Assembly: GCF_963677035.1 (NCBI RefSeq)
Contig: NZ_OY781472.1
Span: 1,302,001 to 1,366,000, forward strand
Direction of reading: 5' to 3'
Length of the DNA: 64,000 nt
Source of the DNA: an uncultured Hyphomonas sp.
Lineage (GTDB): Bacteria > Pseudomonadota > Alphaproteobacteria > Caulobacterales > Hyphomonadaceae
In this document: one piece after another, positions 51,519 through 61,391 of the stretch
Position numbering within the stretch: position 1 is the first letter of the stretch
Layout of the letters: each line of letters begins with the position of its first letter
Program-made: the position numbers and the translations under genes
The notes under the pieces: generated by a model
Seen by the model: the letters and a program-made list of their open reading frames with translations, nothing else
The model's database searches: none
What the model was told of the DNA's origin: nothing

Positions 51519-52346
51519 GTGTCCAAAGACCATTTTGTCCCGCAATTAATCCTGAAACGGTTTAAGAAACCGGGCGGTGTGTTCTGGTATTACGACCGCC
51601 AACGTCCTCAGAAAGGTGTAGAAGAGCGAAACCCTTCCAAAGTGTTTTATCACAGGAGCTTTAGTACCAGCTCTGACAAAGAATTCAGCGTTGAAGAACA
51701 ATTTCAAGAGCGCATCGAGACGCCGCTCACAGAGCTTTTAGATAAAGTTCTGCCTATGGTTCGGTTGGGCTTTACTCCCGAAATTTCGGATGAAAATGCA
51801 GAGTTAGTTGCCCATTTTTTGTATTATCAGGCAAAGCGAAGACCCGAAGTAGTTAGAGACACACTTGATACAAAGATTTATGGGCCTCTGACATTTCGGG
51901 ACCGGGCCGAAGAAAGAGCAGTCAAGTTCACGTCAAGCGTCTTAGACAGCAATCTCTCTGAAGATCTATCGTTCATTCATGATCTACGGTTGCATATTCT
52001 AACGCACACCAATCCGAAGGTGATTAGGCACATCATCGACACGGGCTTCTGGTTCGCGCGAGCGCCAGCTCAAGGGGCGTTTTGTATCACATCGAATCCT
52101 ATACGTTCCCATTTTCTCGACATCGTTGATGCTAGCGGGGTAAGGCGTAGCGGGCAAAGCCTTCTGATACCGGTTGCTCACGATATTGCGGTCTGTTTCG
52201 GCCCTCCTTGGTTGGACCGAACTGTGCAGTTTATTAATGATCCTCAGTGCGTGGACCGAATAAACGAGTCCCTATGGGCTCAATCCAACAAAATTGGAGG
52301 CCCCACCAAGCAGCAAATTGAGCAAATCGTCGGAATTAGAACCTAG
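51519..52346 (+). CDS. DUF4238 family protein, probably horizontally acquired
   Basis: A 275-aa protein starting at GTG 51519 with the DUF4238 hallmark [14 protein letters not shown] at residues 4-17. It also has a conserved [13 protein letters not shown] motif near residue 190. The base composition is visibly lower in GC (many aa/tt-rich codons, AGA/TTA use) than all neighbours, which suggests recent transfer. DUF4238 function is unknown; the family is often found in accessory regions. It ends in a CTAG shared with argG and follows the second repeat cluster. Confidence 0.82.
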   Translation: MSKDHFVPQLILKRFKKPGGVFWYYDRQRPQKGVEERNPSKVFYHRSFSTSSDKEFSVEEQFQERIETPLTELLDKVLPMVRLGFTPEISDENAELVAHFLYYQAKRRPEVVRDTLDTKIYGPLTFRDRAEERAVKFTSSVLDSNLSEDLSFIHDLRLHILTHTNPKVIRHIIDTGFWFARAPAQGAFCITSNPIRSHFLDIVDASGVRRSGQSLLIPVAHDIAVCFGPPWLDRTVQFINDPQCVDRINESLWAQSNKIGGPTKQQIEQIVGIRT

Positions 52347-53584
52347 TTCTTCCCGAACTTCCGATCACGCCCGGCCAGCAGTTTCAGCCGCAGCGCGTTC
52401 AGGCGGATGAAGCCTTCCGCATCCTTCTGGTCGTAGGCGCCGTGGTCGTCTTCGAAGGTGACGATGTCTTCCCGGTACAGAGAATAGGGGCTGGAGCGGC
52501 CGATCAGATAGGCCTGGCCCTTGTAGAGCTTGAGCGTCACTTCGCCGGAGACATAGCGCTGCGAATGGTCAATCGCGGCCTGCAGCATTTCGCGCTCCGG
52601 GCTCCACCAGAAGCCGTTATAGATGAGCTCTGCATATTTCGGCATCAGCTCGTCTTTCAAGTGCGCGGCGCCGCGGTCGAGCGTGGCCTGTTCGATGCCG
52701 CGGTGGGCGACCAGCAGGATCGTGCCGCCGGGCGTCTCATAGATGCCGCGGGACTTCATGCCCACGAAGCGGTTTTCCAACAGGTCCAGCCGGCCGATGC
52801 CGTGCTTTTTGCCATAGGCGTTGAGGGCGGTCAGCAGCGTCGCCGGGCTCATCTCCTCGCCATTGATCGAACAGGCATCGCCGCGCTCGAACCCGATGGT
52901 GATGATTTCCGGCTCGTCCGGGGCGTCTTCCGGGGCAATCGTGCGCATATGGACGAATTCCGGCGCAGCAACGGCCGGGTCTTCCAGCACTTTGCCCTCG
53001 GAGGAGGAGTGCAGCAGGTTCGCGTCGACCGAGAAGGGGGCCTCGCCGCGTTTGTCCTTGGCGATCTCGATGCCGTGGGATTCGGCGAATTTCAGCAGGT
53101 CCGTCCGGGATTTGAAATCCCAGTCGCGCCAGGGGGCGATGACCTTGATGTCCGGATTCAGGCCGTAATAGCCAAGCTCGAAGCGGACCTGGTCGTTGCC
53201 CTTGCCGGTGGCGCCATGGCAGACGGCGTCGGCGCCGACCATGTCGGCAATCTCGATCTGGCGCTTGGAGATCAGCGGCCGGGCGATGGAGGTGCCGAGC
53301 AGGTAGACGCCCTCATAGACGGCATTGGCGCGGAACATCGGGAAGACGTAATCGCGCACGAAATCCTCGCGCACATCCTCGATGAAGATGTTTTCCGGCT
53401 TCACCCCGGCGGCGAGCGCCTTTTCGCGGGCCGGGCCCAGTTCTTCGCCCTGGCCGAGGTCTGCGGTGAAAGTCACAACTTCTGCACCGAACTCGGTTTG
53501 CAGCCATTTCAGGATGATCGAGGTGTCGAGACCCCCGGAATAGGCAAGAACGACCTTTTTCGGGGCGGATTTCGGCGTGGACAT
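52343..53584 (-). CDS. argG: Argininosuccinate synthase
   Basis: A 413-aa ligase that joins citrulline and aspartate in arginine synthesis. AYSGGLDTS is the ATP P-loop, with [13 protein letters not shown] and [16 protein letters not shown] further on. The start is at ATG 53584 ([14 protein letters not shown]), behind AGGGA about 10 bases upstream. Length fits the family. Its stop overlaps that of DUF4238 by 4 bp. Confidence 0.97.
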   Translation of the reverse strand: MSTPKSAPKKVVLAYSGGLDTSIILKWLQTEFGAEVVTFTADLGQGEELGPAREKALAAGVKPENIFIEDVREDFVRDYVFPMFRANAVYEGVYLLGTSIARPLISKRQIEIADMVGADAVCHGATGKGNDQVRFELGYYGLNPDIKVIAPWRDWDFKSRTDLLKFAESHGIEIAKDKRGEAPFSVDANLLHSSSEGKVLEDPAVAAPEFVHMRTIAPEDAPDEPEIITIGFERGDACSINGEEMSPATLLTALNAYGKKHGIGRLDLLENRFVGMKSRGIYETPGGTILLVAHRGIEQATLDRGAAHLKDELMPKYAELIYNGFWWSPEREMLQAAIDHSQRYVSGEVTLKLYKGQAYLIGRSSPYSLYREDIVTFEDDHGAYDQKDAEGFIRLNALRLKLLAGRDRKFGKN

Positions 53585-53760
53585 GGAGAATTTTTCCCTG
53601 AGCGCTGCAGCTTGAGGCTGTTGCATTAAGGCGACGGCTGGCCCGTGACAAGCCGGAAGCCGTTATCGAGTTGCTTTCGATGCGCCATGGTTTTCGTTAC
53701 ATTAATCGTTTACCGTAACTTAGAGGGCAGGTTAATCGTCTGCACTGTGGGGTTAAGGTC

Positions 53761-55809
53761 ATGATCGACAGGCAAAACGACGGAAACGGCCCGGCTGGCA
53801 AGACGGCTGGCACGGCCGCCGATCCGGGATCTTTCCGGGCCAGGCTGATGGCACGAAAAGCGGCGCGGCCGCAATCCACGCTCGCCATCGACTCCGGCAT
53901 CGTCTACCGCCCCGGCGCCTCCAGCACGCCGGAAAGCCGCCGCGCGGCCGATGCTGTGCGCGATGAGGCCCGCCGCCGCCGCGCTGAAGCAGAGGCCGCC
54001 GCCAAGGCGGACGCCGCCGCCCGGTCAGAGGCCGAGCGCATCCGCGCCGCATCCGCCGTCGAAGTGCCTGCACCGGAAGCCAAGGCCCCGCCAAGCGATG
54101 AAGAACTGGTCTCGGTCATCGAGGAGGCCGCCGCCCGCGAGGAAGAAGACCGTACCCCTTCACCTGCGATGGCCCCGGCGATCATCCCGGCCGGTGCTGC
54201 GGCTGTCGCCCGGCCGGACGTCCGCCCGCAAATCGCTGAACATGAAGCGCACGAAGACGTCTCCACCCGTACGGGCGATGTCTCTCAGCTGGCCTTTGCC
54301 GGGCTTGCCATTCTGGGCCTTGCAGGCCTCTCCGTGCTGGCTGTGCAGAACGCCCTGAAGCACAATGATCAGTCCGGCGACCCCGCGACTGACAACACCG
54401 AAACGGGCACAACGGAGACCGGCGCGCTCGCCCCGGCGCTGAAACCGGGCGGGGCCTCTGCCGTCGCGCTCGCCAGCGCGGCTGAGCCTGCCGCCCCGAA
54501 AGCCTGGTTCAACTATCAGGGCGTGGCCGACATGCTGGCCGAGCACAAGGCCGGGATGGAGGCTGAAGCGAAGCTCGCCCGGGAAGCCGCCGAAAAAGAA
54601 GCCCGCCTGCGCGCCGCCAAGGCCATCGCCAATGCCGAAGCCGTCCGCGTGGCCGAGGCCGAAGCGGCTGCCGCAGCCGCTGCGGAAGAGGCGCGCCTGG
54701 CCGAGGAAGCCGAACGCCAGCGCCTTGCCGATGCTGAAGCCGCCCGTGTGGCGCAGGAGGAGGCTGACCGGCTCGCTCGCCTCGAAGCCCGGCGTGAGGC
54801 CGCTGCAGAGGCGGAAGCCCAGCGCCTGGCAGAGCTTGAAGCCAAACGCCTCGCCGAAGCCGATGCTGAGGCCCAGCGCCTGGCCGATCTCGATACGCAG
54901 CGCCTCGCCAGACTGCGCGCGGATCGCGAAGCCGCTGAAGCTGCGGCCCGTCAGGAAGCGTTCGAACTGGCCAAGTTACAGGAGGCTGAGCGCCTTCGCC
55001 TTGCCGCCCTGAGAGCGCAGGCAGAGGCCGATGCCGCTGAAGCGCGCCGTCTGGAACAGATCGCCGCGCAGGCCGCCGCAGATCGCCTGGCTGCCGAGAA
55101 GCTGGTCGCCGAGCAGCAGGCCCGGACCGCCAACCTCCAGAAAATTACTGCGCCCTCACCTGCGCCCGAAGCCCCGGCGCCGAAGCCCATCGTCTTTACT
55201 GCTTATGAAGGCCCGGTGCCGGTCCCGGCATCGCACAAGCCGGCAAAACCGGCCCGGCTGATCCGCGCCTCCTACACGCCGGATGAAGGCAAGACCGTCA
55301 CCCGCAAGCCGCCCGCCGCGCTGACCGCCAGCAAGGCCGAAGTGCGTGACTTTGCAGGCGCCTCCGGCCTGCAGACGCCGGAAGCCTTCCTCGCCGGCCG
55401 GATCGAGCGGACCTCCGCCGAGCCTCTGATGACCGAGGATATGGAGCTGGTGCGCCAGGCCTTCCGCAGTATCCTCGACAATGGGGCGGACGGGTCGAAA
55501 CAGGCGATCATCACGCCGGATAACCGTACGCTGACCATCGTTCTTGAACGAACAGTCTCACGCGAGATGGGCCAGTCCACTGTGCGCACCGTCACCTACA
55601 CGCCGGGCGTCAGCAAGGTGACGCGTGTGGTCACCGAACAGGCCCCCGTCACGGTCAGCGTGATGTGCCGGGATGTGGCTTATGCCTTTGCCGGGCAGGA
55701 GCGTGGCCGGTTTGCCGCCTGTCAGGCCCCCGATGGCGGCTGGACACTGGCCCGCGCCACCGATGTGGTGAAAGTCACGACGGCCAGCCTGCCTAATTCT
55801 GCGTCCTGA
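53761..55809 (+). CDS. TolA-like single-pass membrane protein with long Ala/Glu/Arg coiled coil
   Basis: A 682-aa protein: a basic/Ala-rich cytoplasmic N terminus, one membrane helix at about residues 178-196 (LAFAGLAILGLAGLSVLAV), then a helical run of about 200 residues (260-465) rich in Ala, Glu, Arg and Leu (AEAEAQRLAELEAKRLAE type repeats), a Pro-rich linker and a mixed C-terminal domain of about 170 residues with one Cys pair. The layout equals TolA or energy-transducing proteins that span the periplasm, but the C-terminal domain is not TolA. It probably links the inner membrane to an outer partner. Its last 17 bp overlap the convergent DUF4112 gene. Confidence 0.7.
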   Translation: MIDRQNDGNGPAGKTAGTAADPGSFRARLMARKAARPQSTLAIDSGIVYRPGASSTPESRRAADAVRDEARRRRAEAEAAAKADAAARSEAERIRAASAVEVPAPEAKAPPSDEELVSVIEEAAAREEEDRTPSPAMAPAIIPAGAAAVARPDVRPQIAEHEAHEDVSTRTGDVSQLAFAGLAILGLAGLSVLAVQNALKHNDQSGDPATDNTETGTTETGALAPALKPGGASAVALASAAEPAAPKAWFNYQGVADMLAEHKAGMEAEAKLAREAAEKEARLRAAKAIANAEAVRVAEAEAAAAAAAEEARLAEEAERQRLADAEAARVAQEEADRLARLEARREAAAEAEAQRLAELEAKRLAEADAEAQRLADLDTQRLARLRADREAAEAAARQEAFELAKLQEAERLRLAALRAQAEADAAEARRLEQIAAQAAADRLAAEKLVAEQQARTANLQKITAPSPAPEAPAPKPIVFTAYEGPVPVPASHKPAKPARLIRASYTPDEGKTVTRKPPAALTASKAEVRDFAGASGLQTPEAFLAGRIERTSAEPLMTEDMELVRQAFRSILDNGADGSKQAIITPDNRTLTIVLERTVSREMGQSTVRTVTYTPGVSKVTRVVTEQAPVTVSVMCRDVAYAFAGQERGRFAACQAPDGGWTLARATDVVKVTTASLPNSAS

Positions 55810-56230
55810 CCGGGTCAGCCCTGCCGGAAGTTGCATGGGCCTCGGCCCTGCGGACGAGATGTTTCTCCACGATGCGGTAATTCTTCCGGTTTGACCGGAA
55901 GAAGATGTCGAACACATCCCCGGCGACCGGCAGCGCCCCCAGGGCCGTGTCGAAGAGGAGGTTCCAGACGATTCCGATGGAGGCCGATGCGGGCAGTTTC
56001 AGCCGCCACGCCGTGACAAGCGCGTGCAGGCCGGCGGCGCCGGTGGCTGCATCTCCGACCACAGGGACCAGCCCCAGCACGGAATCGAGGCCGAACTTCA
56101 CACCGAACAGGCCGAACCGGGAATCGAGCAGCCGGGAAAACCTGTCCAGCGCGGCAAGTTCCTGGCCGATGGTGCGCCCATGCGGCAGCATCATGGCGTG
56201 GATTTCCTCGTCCGTCCGTTTCCTGGCCAT
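55793..56230 (-). CDS. DUF4112 family membrane protein
   Basis: A 145-aa protein starting MARKRTDEEIHAM at 56230 behind GGGAGAC. The LDRFSRLLDSRFGLFGVKFGLDSVLGLVPVVGDA pattern and a second hydrophobic region (WNLLFDTALGALPVAGDVFDI) define DUF4112. Function unknown; it is probably an inner-membrane protein. The 3' end overlaps the TolA-like gene by 17 bp. Confidence 0.85.
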   Translation of the reverse strand: MARKRTDEEIHAMMLPHGRTIGQELAALDRFSRLLDSRFGLFGVKFGLDSVLGLVPVVGDAATGAAGLHALVTAWRLKLPASASIGIVWNLLFDTALGALPVAGDVFDIFFRSNRKNYRIVEKHLVRRAEAHATSGRADPVRTQN

Positions 56231-56292
56231 TTGGGTCTCCCGCAGTGCCCGGAAAGCTTGCCGCAATTGCCAGCCCGCGCAAAGCCTGCTGA

Positions 56293-56652
56293 ATGACTGG
56301 CATGAGCGATACGAACGAAACCCATGTCTACAAATTGCTGACCAGGGGCGACTGGAAGGCCGCCTCTGCCAATGGGGTGACCAGCGCCGGGATCGACGAG
56401 ACCGATGGCTATGTCCACCTCTCCACAAGGTCACAGGTGGCGGAGACCGCGCGGCTGCACTTTGCCGGCGCTGAGGGCGTGCGCCTTTTGCGCTTCGCCG
56501 TGGCAGACCTTCCGCCGCTGACCTGGGAGGAGAGCAGGGGCGGGCAGATGTTCCCGCATCTTTATGCGCCGCTGGAAGTGTCCCGTGCGGATGCTGTCTG
56601 GCAGTTGCTGCCGGGGCCTGACGGCGCGCTGCTTTTCCCGGAGGTATACTGA
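56293..56652 (+). CDS. DUF952 family protein
   Basis: A 119-aa protein of the DUF952 family (ferredoxin-like, often ADP-ribosyl-like fold). Motif: DETDGYVHLSTRSQVAETA with the conserved His. ATGs at 56293 and 56302 are both possible starts; MSDTNETHVYKLLT at 56302 would be the common form. It overlaps pyrD by one base (TGATG), so the two are translationally coupled, a pairing also known from other alphaproteobacteria. Function unknown. Confidence 0.85.
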   Translation: MTGMSDTNETHVYKLLTRGDWKAASANGVTSAGIDETDGYVHLSTRSQVAETARLHFAGAEGVRLLRFAVADLPPLTWEESRGGQMFPHLYAPLEVSRADAVWQLLPGPDGALLFPEVY

Positions 56653-57704
56653 TGAGCCTGACCGGTCTTGGCGCGGAAATCGTGAAATTGCTGCCGCCGG
56701 AAGCGGCGCACACGGCGACCATCAAGGCGTTGAAGCTGCGCCTTGGCGTGCCGCTGAATCCGCCGCTGGCTGATCCCGCGCTGGAGGTTGTGCTGCCGAA
56801 GTCCGGCCTGAAGCTGCCGTCGCCCGTGGGGCTGGCGGCCGGGTTCGACAAGAATTGCGACGTGCCGGATGCGATGGCGAAATTCGGGTTTGGCTTTGTA
56901 GAATGCGGCACGGTCACGCCGCGCGCCCAGCCCGGCAATCCAAAACCGCGCCTGTTCCGCCTGACGGAGGACCGGGCCGTTATCAACCGGATGGGGTTCA
57001 ACAATGCGGGGCTCGATTATTTCGTCCGCAACCTGAAAACCTATCGCGGCGAAGTGCCGGTGGGCGCAAACGTTGGGGCGAACAAGGACAGCGAAAACCG
57101 GATCGCCGATTATGTAACCGGCATCGAAGTGGTCGCCCCGCATGCAGACTATGTGACGATCAATATCTCGTCTCCCAACACGCCGGGCCTGCGCGGCCTG
57201 CAGGACCGCGCCTCACTGGAGGCCTTGCTGACCGCCTGCGGGGCGGCCGCCCGGGCGGACAAGCCGGTGTTCCTGAAAGTGGCGCCGGATCTCGACGCGC
57301 AGGCCATCGCCGACATTGTGGATGTGGTGCGCGGGCCGGGCGTGTGGCTGTCCGGCCTGATCGTATCCAACACGACACTGGCCCGGCCGGAGACGCTGAA
57401 AAGTACCCATAAGGGGGAAACGGGCGGATTGTCCGGTGCGCCGCTGATGACTCCGTCAACAGAAGTTCTGGCGGCTTTTGCCCGCGCGCTCAAAGGTGAG
57501 TTCGATTTGATCGGGGCAGGGGGGATCGCCAGCGCGGCCGATGCCTATGCCAAGATCCGCGCCGGGGCGAATGCCGTGCAGCTGTATTCCGCCATGGTCT
57601 ATGAAGGGCCGGGCCTTGCGCAGGACATCAATCGCGCTCTGCCGGACCTGATCGGGGCAGACGGATATGCCACGCTGGCCGATGCGGTCGGAACCGCGCT
57701 CTAG
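56652..57704 (+). CDS. pyrD: Dihydroorotate dehydrogenase (class 2)
   Basis: A 350-aa quinone-dependent enzyme that oxidises dihydroorotate to orotate at the inner membrane. GLAAGFDKNC, NRMGFNNAG and NISSPNTPGLRGL are the FMN- and substrate-binding motifs, with a Ser at the catalytic base position (SSPNTPG) as in class 2. The N-terminal helix that binds quinone is present in the first 40 residues. Its TAG is shared with the MATE gene (CTAG). Confidence 0.96.
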   Translation: MSLTGLGAEIVKLLPPEAAHTATIKALKLRLGVPLNPPLADPALEVVLPKSGLKLPSPVGLAAGFDKNCDVPDAMAKFGFGFVECGTVTPRAQPGNPKPRLFRLTEDRAVINRMGFNNAGLDYFVRNLKTYRGEVPVGANVGANKDSENRIADYVTGIEVVAPHADYVTINISSPNTPGLRGLQDRASLEALLTACGAAARADKPVFLKVAPDLDAQAIADIVDVVRGPGVWLSGLIVSNTTLARPETLKSTHKGETGGLSGAPLMTPSTEVLAAFARALKGEFDLIGAGGIASAADAYAKIRAGANAVQLYSAMVYEGPGLAQDINRALPDLIGADGYATLADAVGTAL

Positions 57705-59002
57705 GCGGACTGTGCGGCGGGCTGCAGCCGCCTGAAGAGGCCGGGCACATAGAGACCCAACGCCGCGCCGCGATAGAGATACATCAAAAGGAACGCAGTC
57801 CACACACCGGTATTGCCGAAAGCGGGGCGGAGGATCAGGTCTGTACCAATATAAAGTACGGCAACGGCGACGCCGGCATTGCGCAGGGCGCGGCCTTGCG
57901 TGGTGCCCAGGAACAGACCGTCGAGCTGCCAGGGGAGGACGCCGATCAGCGGCACCAGCGCGCAATAGGGCAGGTAGGCAAGCGCCGCATCGCGTGCTTC
58001 GACATCGCGTACAAAGGTCGTGATGACCCAGCCGCCCCCGAAGAAATAGAGCAGCGCGAAGGCGAGCCCTGCGATCACGGCAAACTCGCTGGTCAGCCGC
58101 ATTGCGCGGGCGAGGCGCGGCGCACTGTTTGCGCCATAGGCCTCCCCGGCTTCTTTCTCTGCGACGAAGGCGAAGCCATCCAGCACGAAGGCGGCCACCG
58201 TGATGAACTGCAGCAGGACTTCATTGCCTGCCGTGACAGCAGTTGAGATCAGTGTGCCGGAGCGGACGAACCAGCCGAAGCAGAGCACCAGCGCCAGTGT
58301 GCGGATCATGATGTCCCGGTTGGCACTGAACAGGGCGGTCAGCCGCGCGCGGTCGAACAGCGGCGCGGCACCCCGGAATGCCGGGAAGACCAGCGCGAGG
58401 CCAAAGAGGAGGGCGGTCCATTCCGCGATCGCCGTACCCGCGCCGATCCCGGCCGGGCCGAGACCGAGCCGCGCGACGAACCAGGTATCCAGCCCGGCAT
58501 TCACCCCGTTCATCACGATCTGGAACGCCAGCATCTGGCCTGTCCGCCCGGTGCCGAGCATCCAGCCCGTTACCGCCAGTCCCATCAGATAGGCCGGGGC
58601 GCCCCAGATACGGGCAGAGAAATAGCCGCCGGCCAGCGTCTCGACATGGTCAGTGCTGGCAAAGGCTGCAAAGGCGAGCGGTTTCAGGATCGGGGAGAGG
58701 ATCAGCAGGGCGAGGCCGATGGCGCCGCCGAGAGAGAGGGCCCGCAGCAGCACGGCGCGTTTCTCTGCCTCGTCCTCCCGCCCGGCGGCCTGCGCCGAAA
58801 GGCCCGTGGTGGACATGCGCAGAAAACCGAAGCCCCAATAGATGAAACTGTAGGCGACTGCCGCGATGGCGACGGCGGCGAGGTCTGCCTTGTCGCCGAA
58901 CCGGCCCATGACGGCGGTATCGACAATACCGGTCGTGGCCGTGGCCGCCTGTGCGGCGATGATCGGCAAGGCCAGTTCGAGGGTTTTCCGGCGGGTCAGC
59001 AT
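57701..59002 (-). CDS. MATE family efflux transporter (DinF-like)
   Basis: A 433-aa transporter with twelve predicted helices in two homologous halves. The N terminus LELALPIIAAQAATATTGIVDTAVMGRFGD is the DinF-type MATE signature. It exports drugs or lipid-linked substrates using sodium or protons. No regulator gene is adjacent. The PAP2 phosphatase gene lies upstream in the same direction with a 29-bp gap, so both may be co-transcribed. Confidence 0.9.
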   Translation of the reverse strand: MLTRRKTLELALPIIAAQAATATTGIVDTAVMGRFGDKADLAAVAIAAVAYSFIYWGFGFLRMSTTGLSAQAAGREDEAEKRAVLLRALSLGGAIGLALLILSPILKPLAFAAFASTDHVETLAGGYFSARIWGAPAYLMGLAVTGWMLGTGRTGQMLAFQIVMNGVNAGLDTWFVARLGLGPAGIGAGTAIAEWTALLFGLALVFPAFRGAAPLFDRARLTALFSANRDIMIRTLALVLCFGWFVRSGTLISTAVTAGNEVLLQFITVAAFVLDGFAFVAEKEAGEAYGANSAPRLARAMRLTSEFAVIAGLAFALLYFFGGGWVITTFVRDVEARDAALAYLPYCALVPLIGVLPWQLDGLFLGTTQGRALRNAGVAVAVLYIGTDLILRPAFGNTGVWTAFLLMYLYRGAALGLYVPGLFRRLQPAAQSA

Positions 59003-59031
59003 GGCGGGCGGTATGTAGACCGCTTTGCCAC

Positions 59032-59835
59032 TCAGGGCGAGGGCACGGACCCGGCCTGTGTCCCGGGGCGCTGGTGAAGCTCGATCGCCCGGTAGAGCGC
59101 ATCGGAATCCGGCAGCGAGATCATCAGGTAGAGGGGGAAGGCGGCCGCGATCACGAACAGGGCGATCGGGATGGCGCGTGAGAATTTCGGCGGTTCCGGG
59201 TGTTTCGCCACGGCGATGGCCAGCATGACGAGGAACAGGGCCGCCAGCGCATATCCGGCCAGCACATCGCTGAACCAGTGGGCCCCGAGATAGATGCGCG
59301 ACACGCCGATCATCGCGATCAGCAAAAGAAAGGCGCCGGTCAGGCCCCAGCGCATCCAGCCGCGGAAGGTGACGAAGGTCAGCCCCGCAATGGCGCCATA
59401 GATCAGCGCCGAATGGGCGACATGGCTGGACGGGAAGCTGAACTGGTCAACGCCGGTATACGGAATGTCCGACGGGCGGGCGCGGGCCATCCAGAGCTTT
59501 ATCGTGTGGACCACGACCGGCATCGACCCGAAGCAGAGCGCGTAGCACATCGCCCGCCAGCGTGCGCCGGTGAACAGGAAGGAGGCGATTGTCACCACGG
59601 CGACCAGCGTCAGGAACAGGCCGTCGCCCAGCGCTGTGACGACAAGCATCACGTCATAGAGGGGTCCCCCGCGGAGGTTGCCTGTCAGGTTTTCGACAAA
59701 ACGGTCAATCGGGGCGAGGGGCCAGAAACCGGCAACGCCGAGGGCGAGAAGGACGAACACAATGACGGCCACGCCCGCTGCCCAGCCAAGCTGGCGCCCG
59801 CCGAAAGTGGCAACGGTCCGCGCCCTGCGTCTCAC
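59032..59835 (-). CDS. PAP2-family phosphatase, membrane
   Basis: A 267-aa membrane phosphatase. The PAP2 motifs are KLWMARARP (KxxxxxxRP), FPSSHVAHS (PSGH type) and SRIYLGAHWFSDVLAG (SRxxxxxHxxxD), with five or six helices. It starts at a GTG at 59835. It may act on undecaprenyl diphosphate, phosphatidate or lipid A phosphate; not resolved. It is upstream of the MATE gene in the same direction. Confidence 0.9.
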   Translation of the reverse strand: MRRRARTVATFGGRQLGWAAGVAVIVFVLLALGVAGFWPLAPIDRFVENLTGNLRGGPLYDVMLVVTALGDGLFLTLVAVVTIASFLFTGARWRAMCYALCFGSMPVVVHTIKLWMARARPSDIPYTGVDQFSFPSSHVAHSALIYGAIAGLTFVTFRGWMRWGLTGAFLLLIAMIGVSRIYLGAHWFSDVLAGYALAALFLVMLAIAVAKHPEPPKFSRAIPIALFVIAAAFPLYLMISLPDSDALYRAIELHQRPGTQAGSVPSP

Positions 59836-59901
59836 GTGGGCCCGCGCTTTCCTGGCAATATGGTACGCAACACAGGTTTTACCTCACCGCCCGAATTCAA
59901 C

Positions 59902-59943
59902 CCCGATACAGGCCATCAGCATAGGCCGAAGACCTGTATCGGG
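59902..59943 (-). terminator. Hairpin after the symporter gene
   Basis: cccgatacagg (59902-59912) pairs with cctgtatcggg (59933-59943), an 11-bp perfect stem beginning 5 bases after the symporter stop on the minus strand. It lacks a T run, so termination strength is uncertain. Confidence 0.6.
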
Positions 59944-59948
59944 AAAGA

Positions 59949-61262
59949 TCAAACCGGGTCGCGGGCCAGGAAGACGTCCTCGTCGAGTTCGCCTTCCCAT
60001 TTCGCAACCGTCGTGGCGACGGCGAGGTCGCCGGTGACATTGGTCACCGTGCGCATCATGTCGAGGATCCGGTCGAACGGGAACAGGACAGCAATGACCA
60101 GAACGGTCTGGTCGGGCGTCGCGCCCACAATGCCGAGCGTTGTCGTGGCCAGAAGCAGACTCACCGACGGCACACCGGCCGTCCCGATCGAGACAAGCGT
60201 CGAGGTCAGGATGATGGTGAAATACATGCTGGGCGTCATTGGAATGCCCAGCGCCTGTACGGCGAAGAGGGCGATCAGGCCCTGATAGAGTGCTGTGCCG
60301 TCCATATTGATCGTGGCGCCGAGCGGCAGGACCGATGAGGCGACCGGACGATCGATGCCGAGGTTCTTGGTGGCGCAGGAAATCGTCATCGGCAGCGTGG
60401 CGTTTGAGGACGAGGTCGAGAAAGCCACCATCTGCGCATCGACCGCACCGCGGAAGAAGGGCAGCACCGGCAGGCGGACGATGCCCTTGATGATCAGGCC
60501 ATAGGTGATGAGGATGTGCAGCGCACATGCGGAGTAGTGTGCCAGCGTCATCTTGCCGAGCACGCCAAGAATGCTGAGGCCCCGGTCACCGAGGATCCAC
60601 GCCATCAGGGCGAAAACGCCGAATGGGGCAGTTTCCATCACCATAAGCGTCATGCGCATGATGGCTTCCGATGCCGCGTCGAACAGTTTCTGCAGCGGCT
60701 TGCCGACGTCGCCGGACAGCAGGATGCCGATCCCGAGCAGGATGGCGAAGAAGATGATCTGCAGCACGTCACCATTGGCGAGCGCCTGAACCGGATTGTT
60801 CGGAATGATCGAGAGCAGCGTTCTTACCAGCTGTTCGCCGACACTGCCGGCGGGCGGGTTGGCCGCCAGCTGGGCCCGTGTGGATTCAAGGTCCGCCGTG
60901 GTGGCAATCGACGTATCGAAGCCGACGCCCGGCTGGACGATGGTGCCCATCAGCAATCCGAAACAGATCGCGATCAGGGTCGTGCCCATATACATGGCCA
61001 GCGCCCGGCCGCCGAGGCTGCCCAGTTTCTTCGGGTCGCCCATGGCCAGCACGCCGGTCACCAGCGTGATGAAGATCAGCGGCACAACCAGCATCTTGAT
61101 CAGGCTGATGAACGCATCGCCCATCGGCTTGGCCCATGCAGTGACATTCGCTGAGGCCGCTTCAGGGCCGAGCAGCTGACGCAGAACAAGGCCGGTGACG
61201 GCGCCCAGCAACAGGCCCACCATGACACGTTTCCACAGGTCTATTCCAAACCACCACTTCAT
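59949..61262 (-). CDS. Dicarboxylate/amino acid:cation symporter (DAACS family)
   Basis: A 437-aa transporter for glutamate, aspartate or C4-dicarboxylates with H+ or Na+. Substrate and ion motifs are clear: SSSNATLP, NMDGTALYQG and DRILDMMRTVTNVTGD near the C terminus. The start at 61262 (MKWWFGIDLWKRVM) follows AAGGGAG. Substrate not determined; aspartate/glutamate is the usual guess. The gene is divergent from hrpB. Confidence 0.92.
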   Translation of the reverse strand: MKWWFGIDLWKRVMVGLLLGAVTGLVLRQLLGPEAASANVTAWAKPMGDAFISLIKMLVVPLIFITLVTGVLAMGDPKKLGSLGGRALAMYMGTTLIAICFGLLMGTIVQPGVGFDTSIATTADLESTRAQLAANPPAGSVGEQLVRTLLSIIPNNPVQALANGDVLQIIFFAILLGIGILLSGDVGKPLQKLFDAASEAIMRMTLMVMETAPFGVFALMAWILGDRGLSILGVLGKMTLAHYSACALHILITYGLIIKGIVRLPVLPFFRGAVDAQMVAFSTSSSNATLPMTISCATKNLGIDRPVASSVLPLGATINMDGTALYQGLIALFAVQALGIPMTPSMYFTIILTSTLVSIGTAGVPSVSLLLATTTLGIVGATPDQTVLVIAVLFPFDRILDMMRTVTNVTGDLAVATTVAKWEGELDEDVFLARDPV

Positions 61263-61391
61263 CCACAGCTCCCTTGAAAGTTCGGCAGACCCTAGGGACG
61301 GGATCGAAGGAAGGCAATTGCGCCTTTGTCCGGTACTGCAATCGGGGCACCAGTGCTTGCCACAGGGGCAGAGGCGGTCTTATTGCGGCAG

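Noticed and set aside
52442..53629. 395-codon plus-strand frame antisense to argG
   Set aside because: ArgG motifs are unambiguous on the minus strand.
53690..53760. CtrA box upstream of the TolA-like gene
   Set aside because: TTAA motifs are present but not at the TTAA-N7-TTAA spacing.
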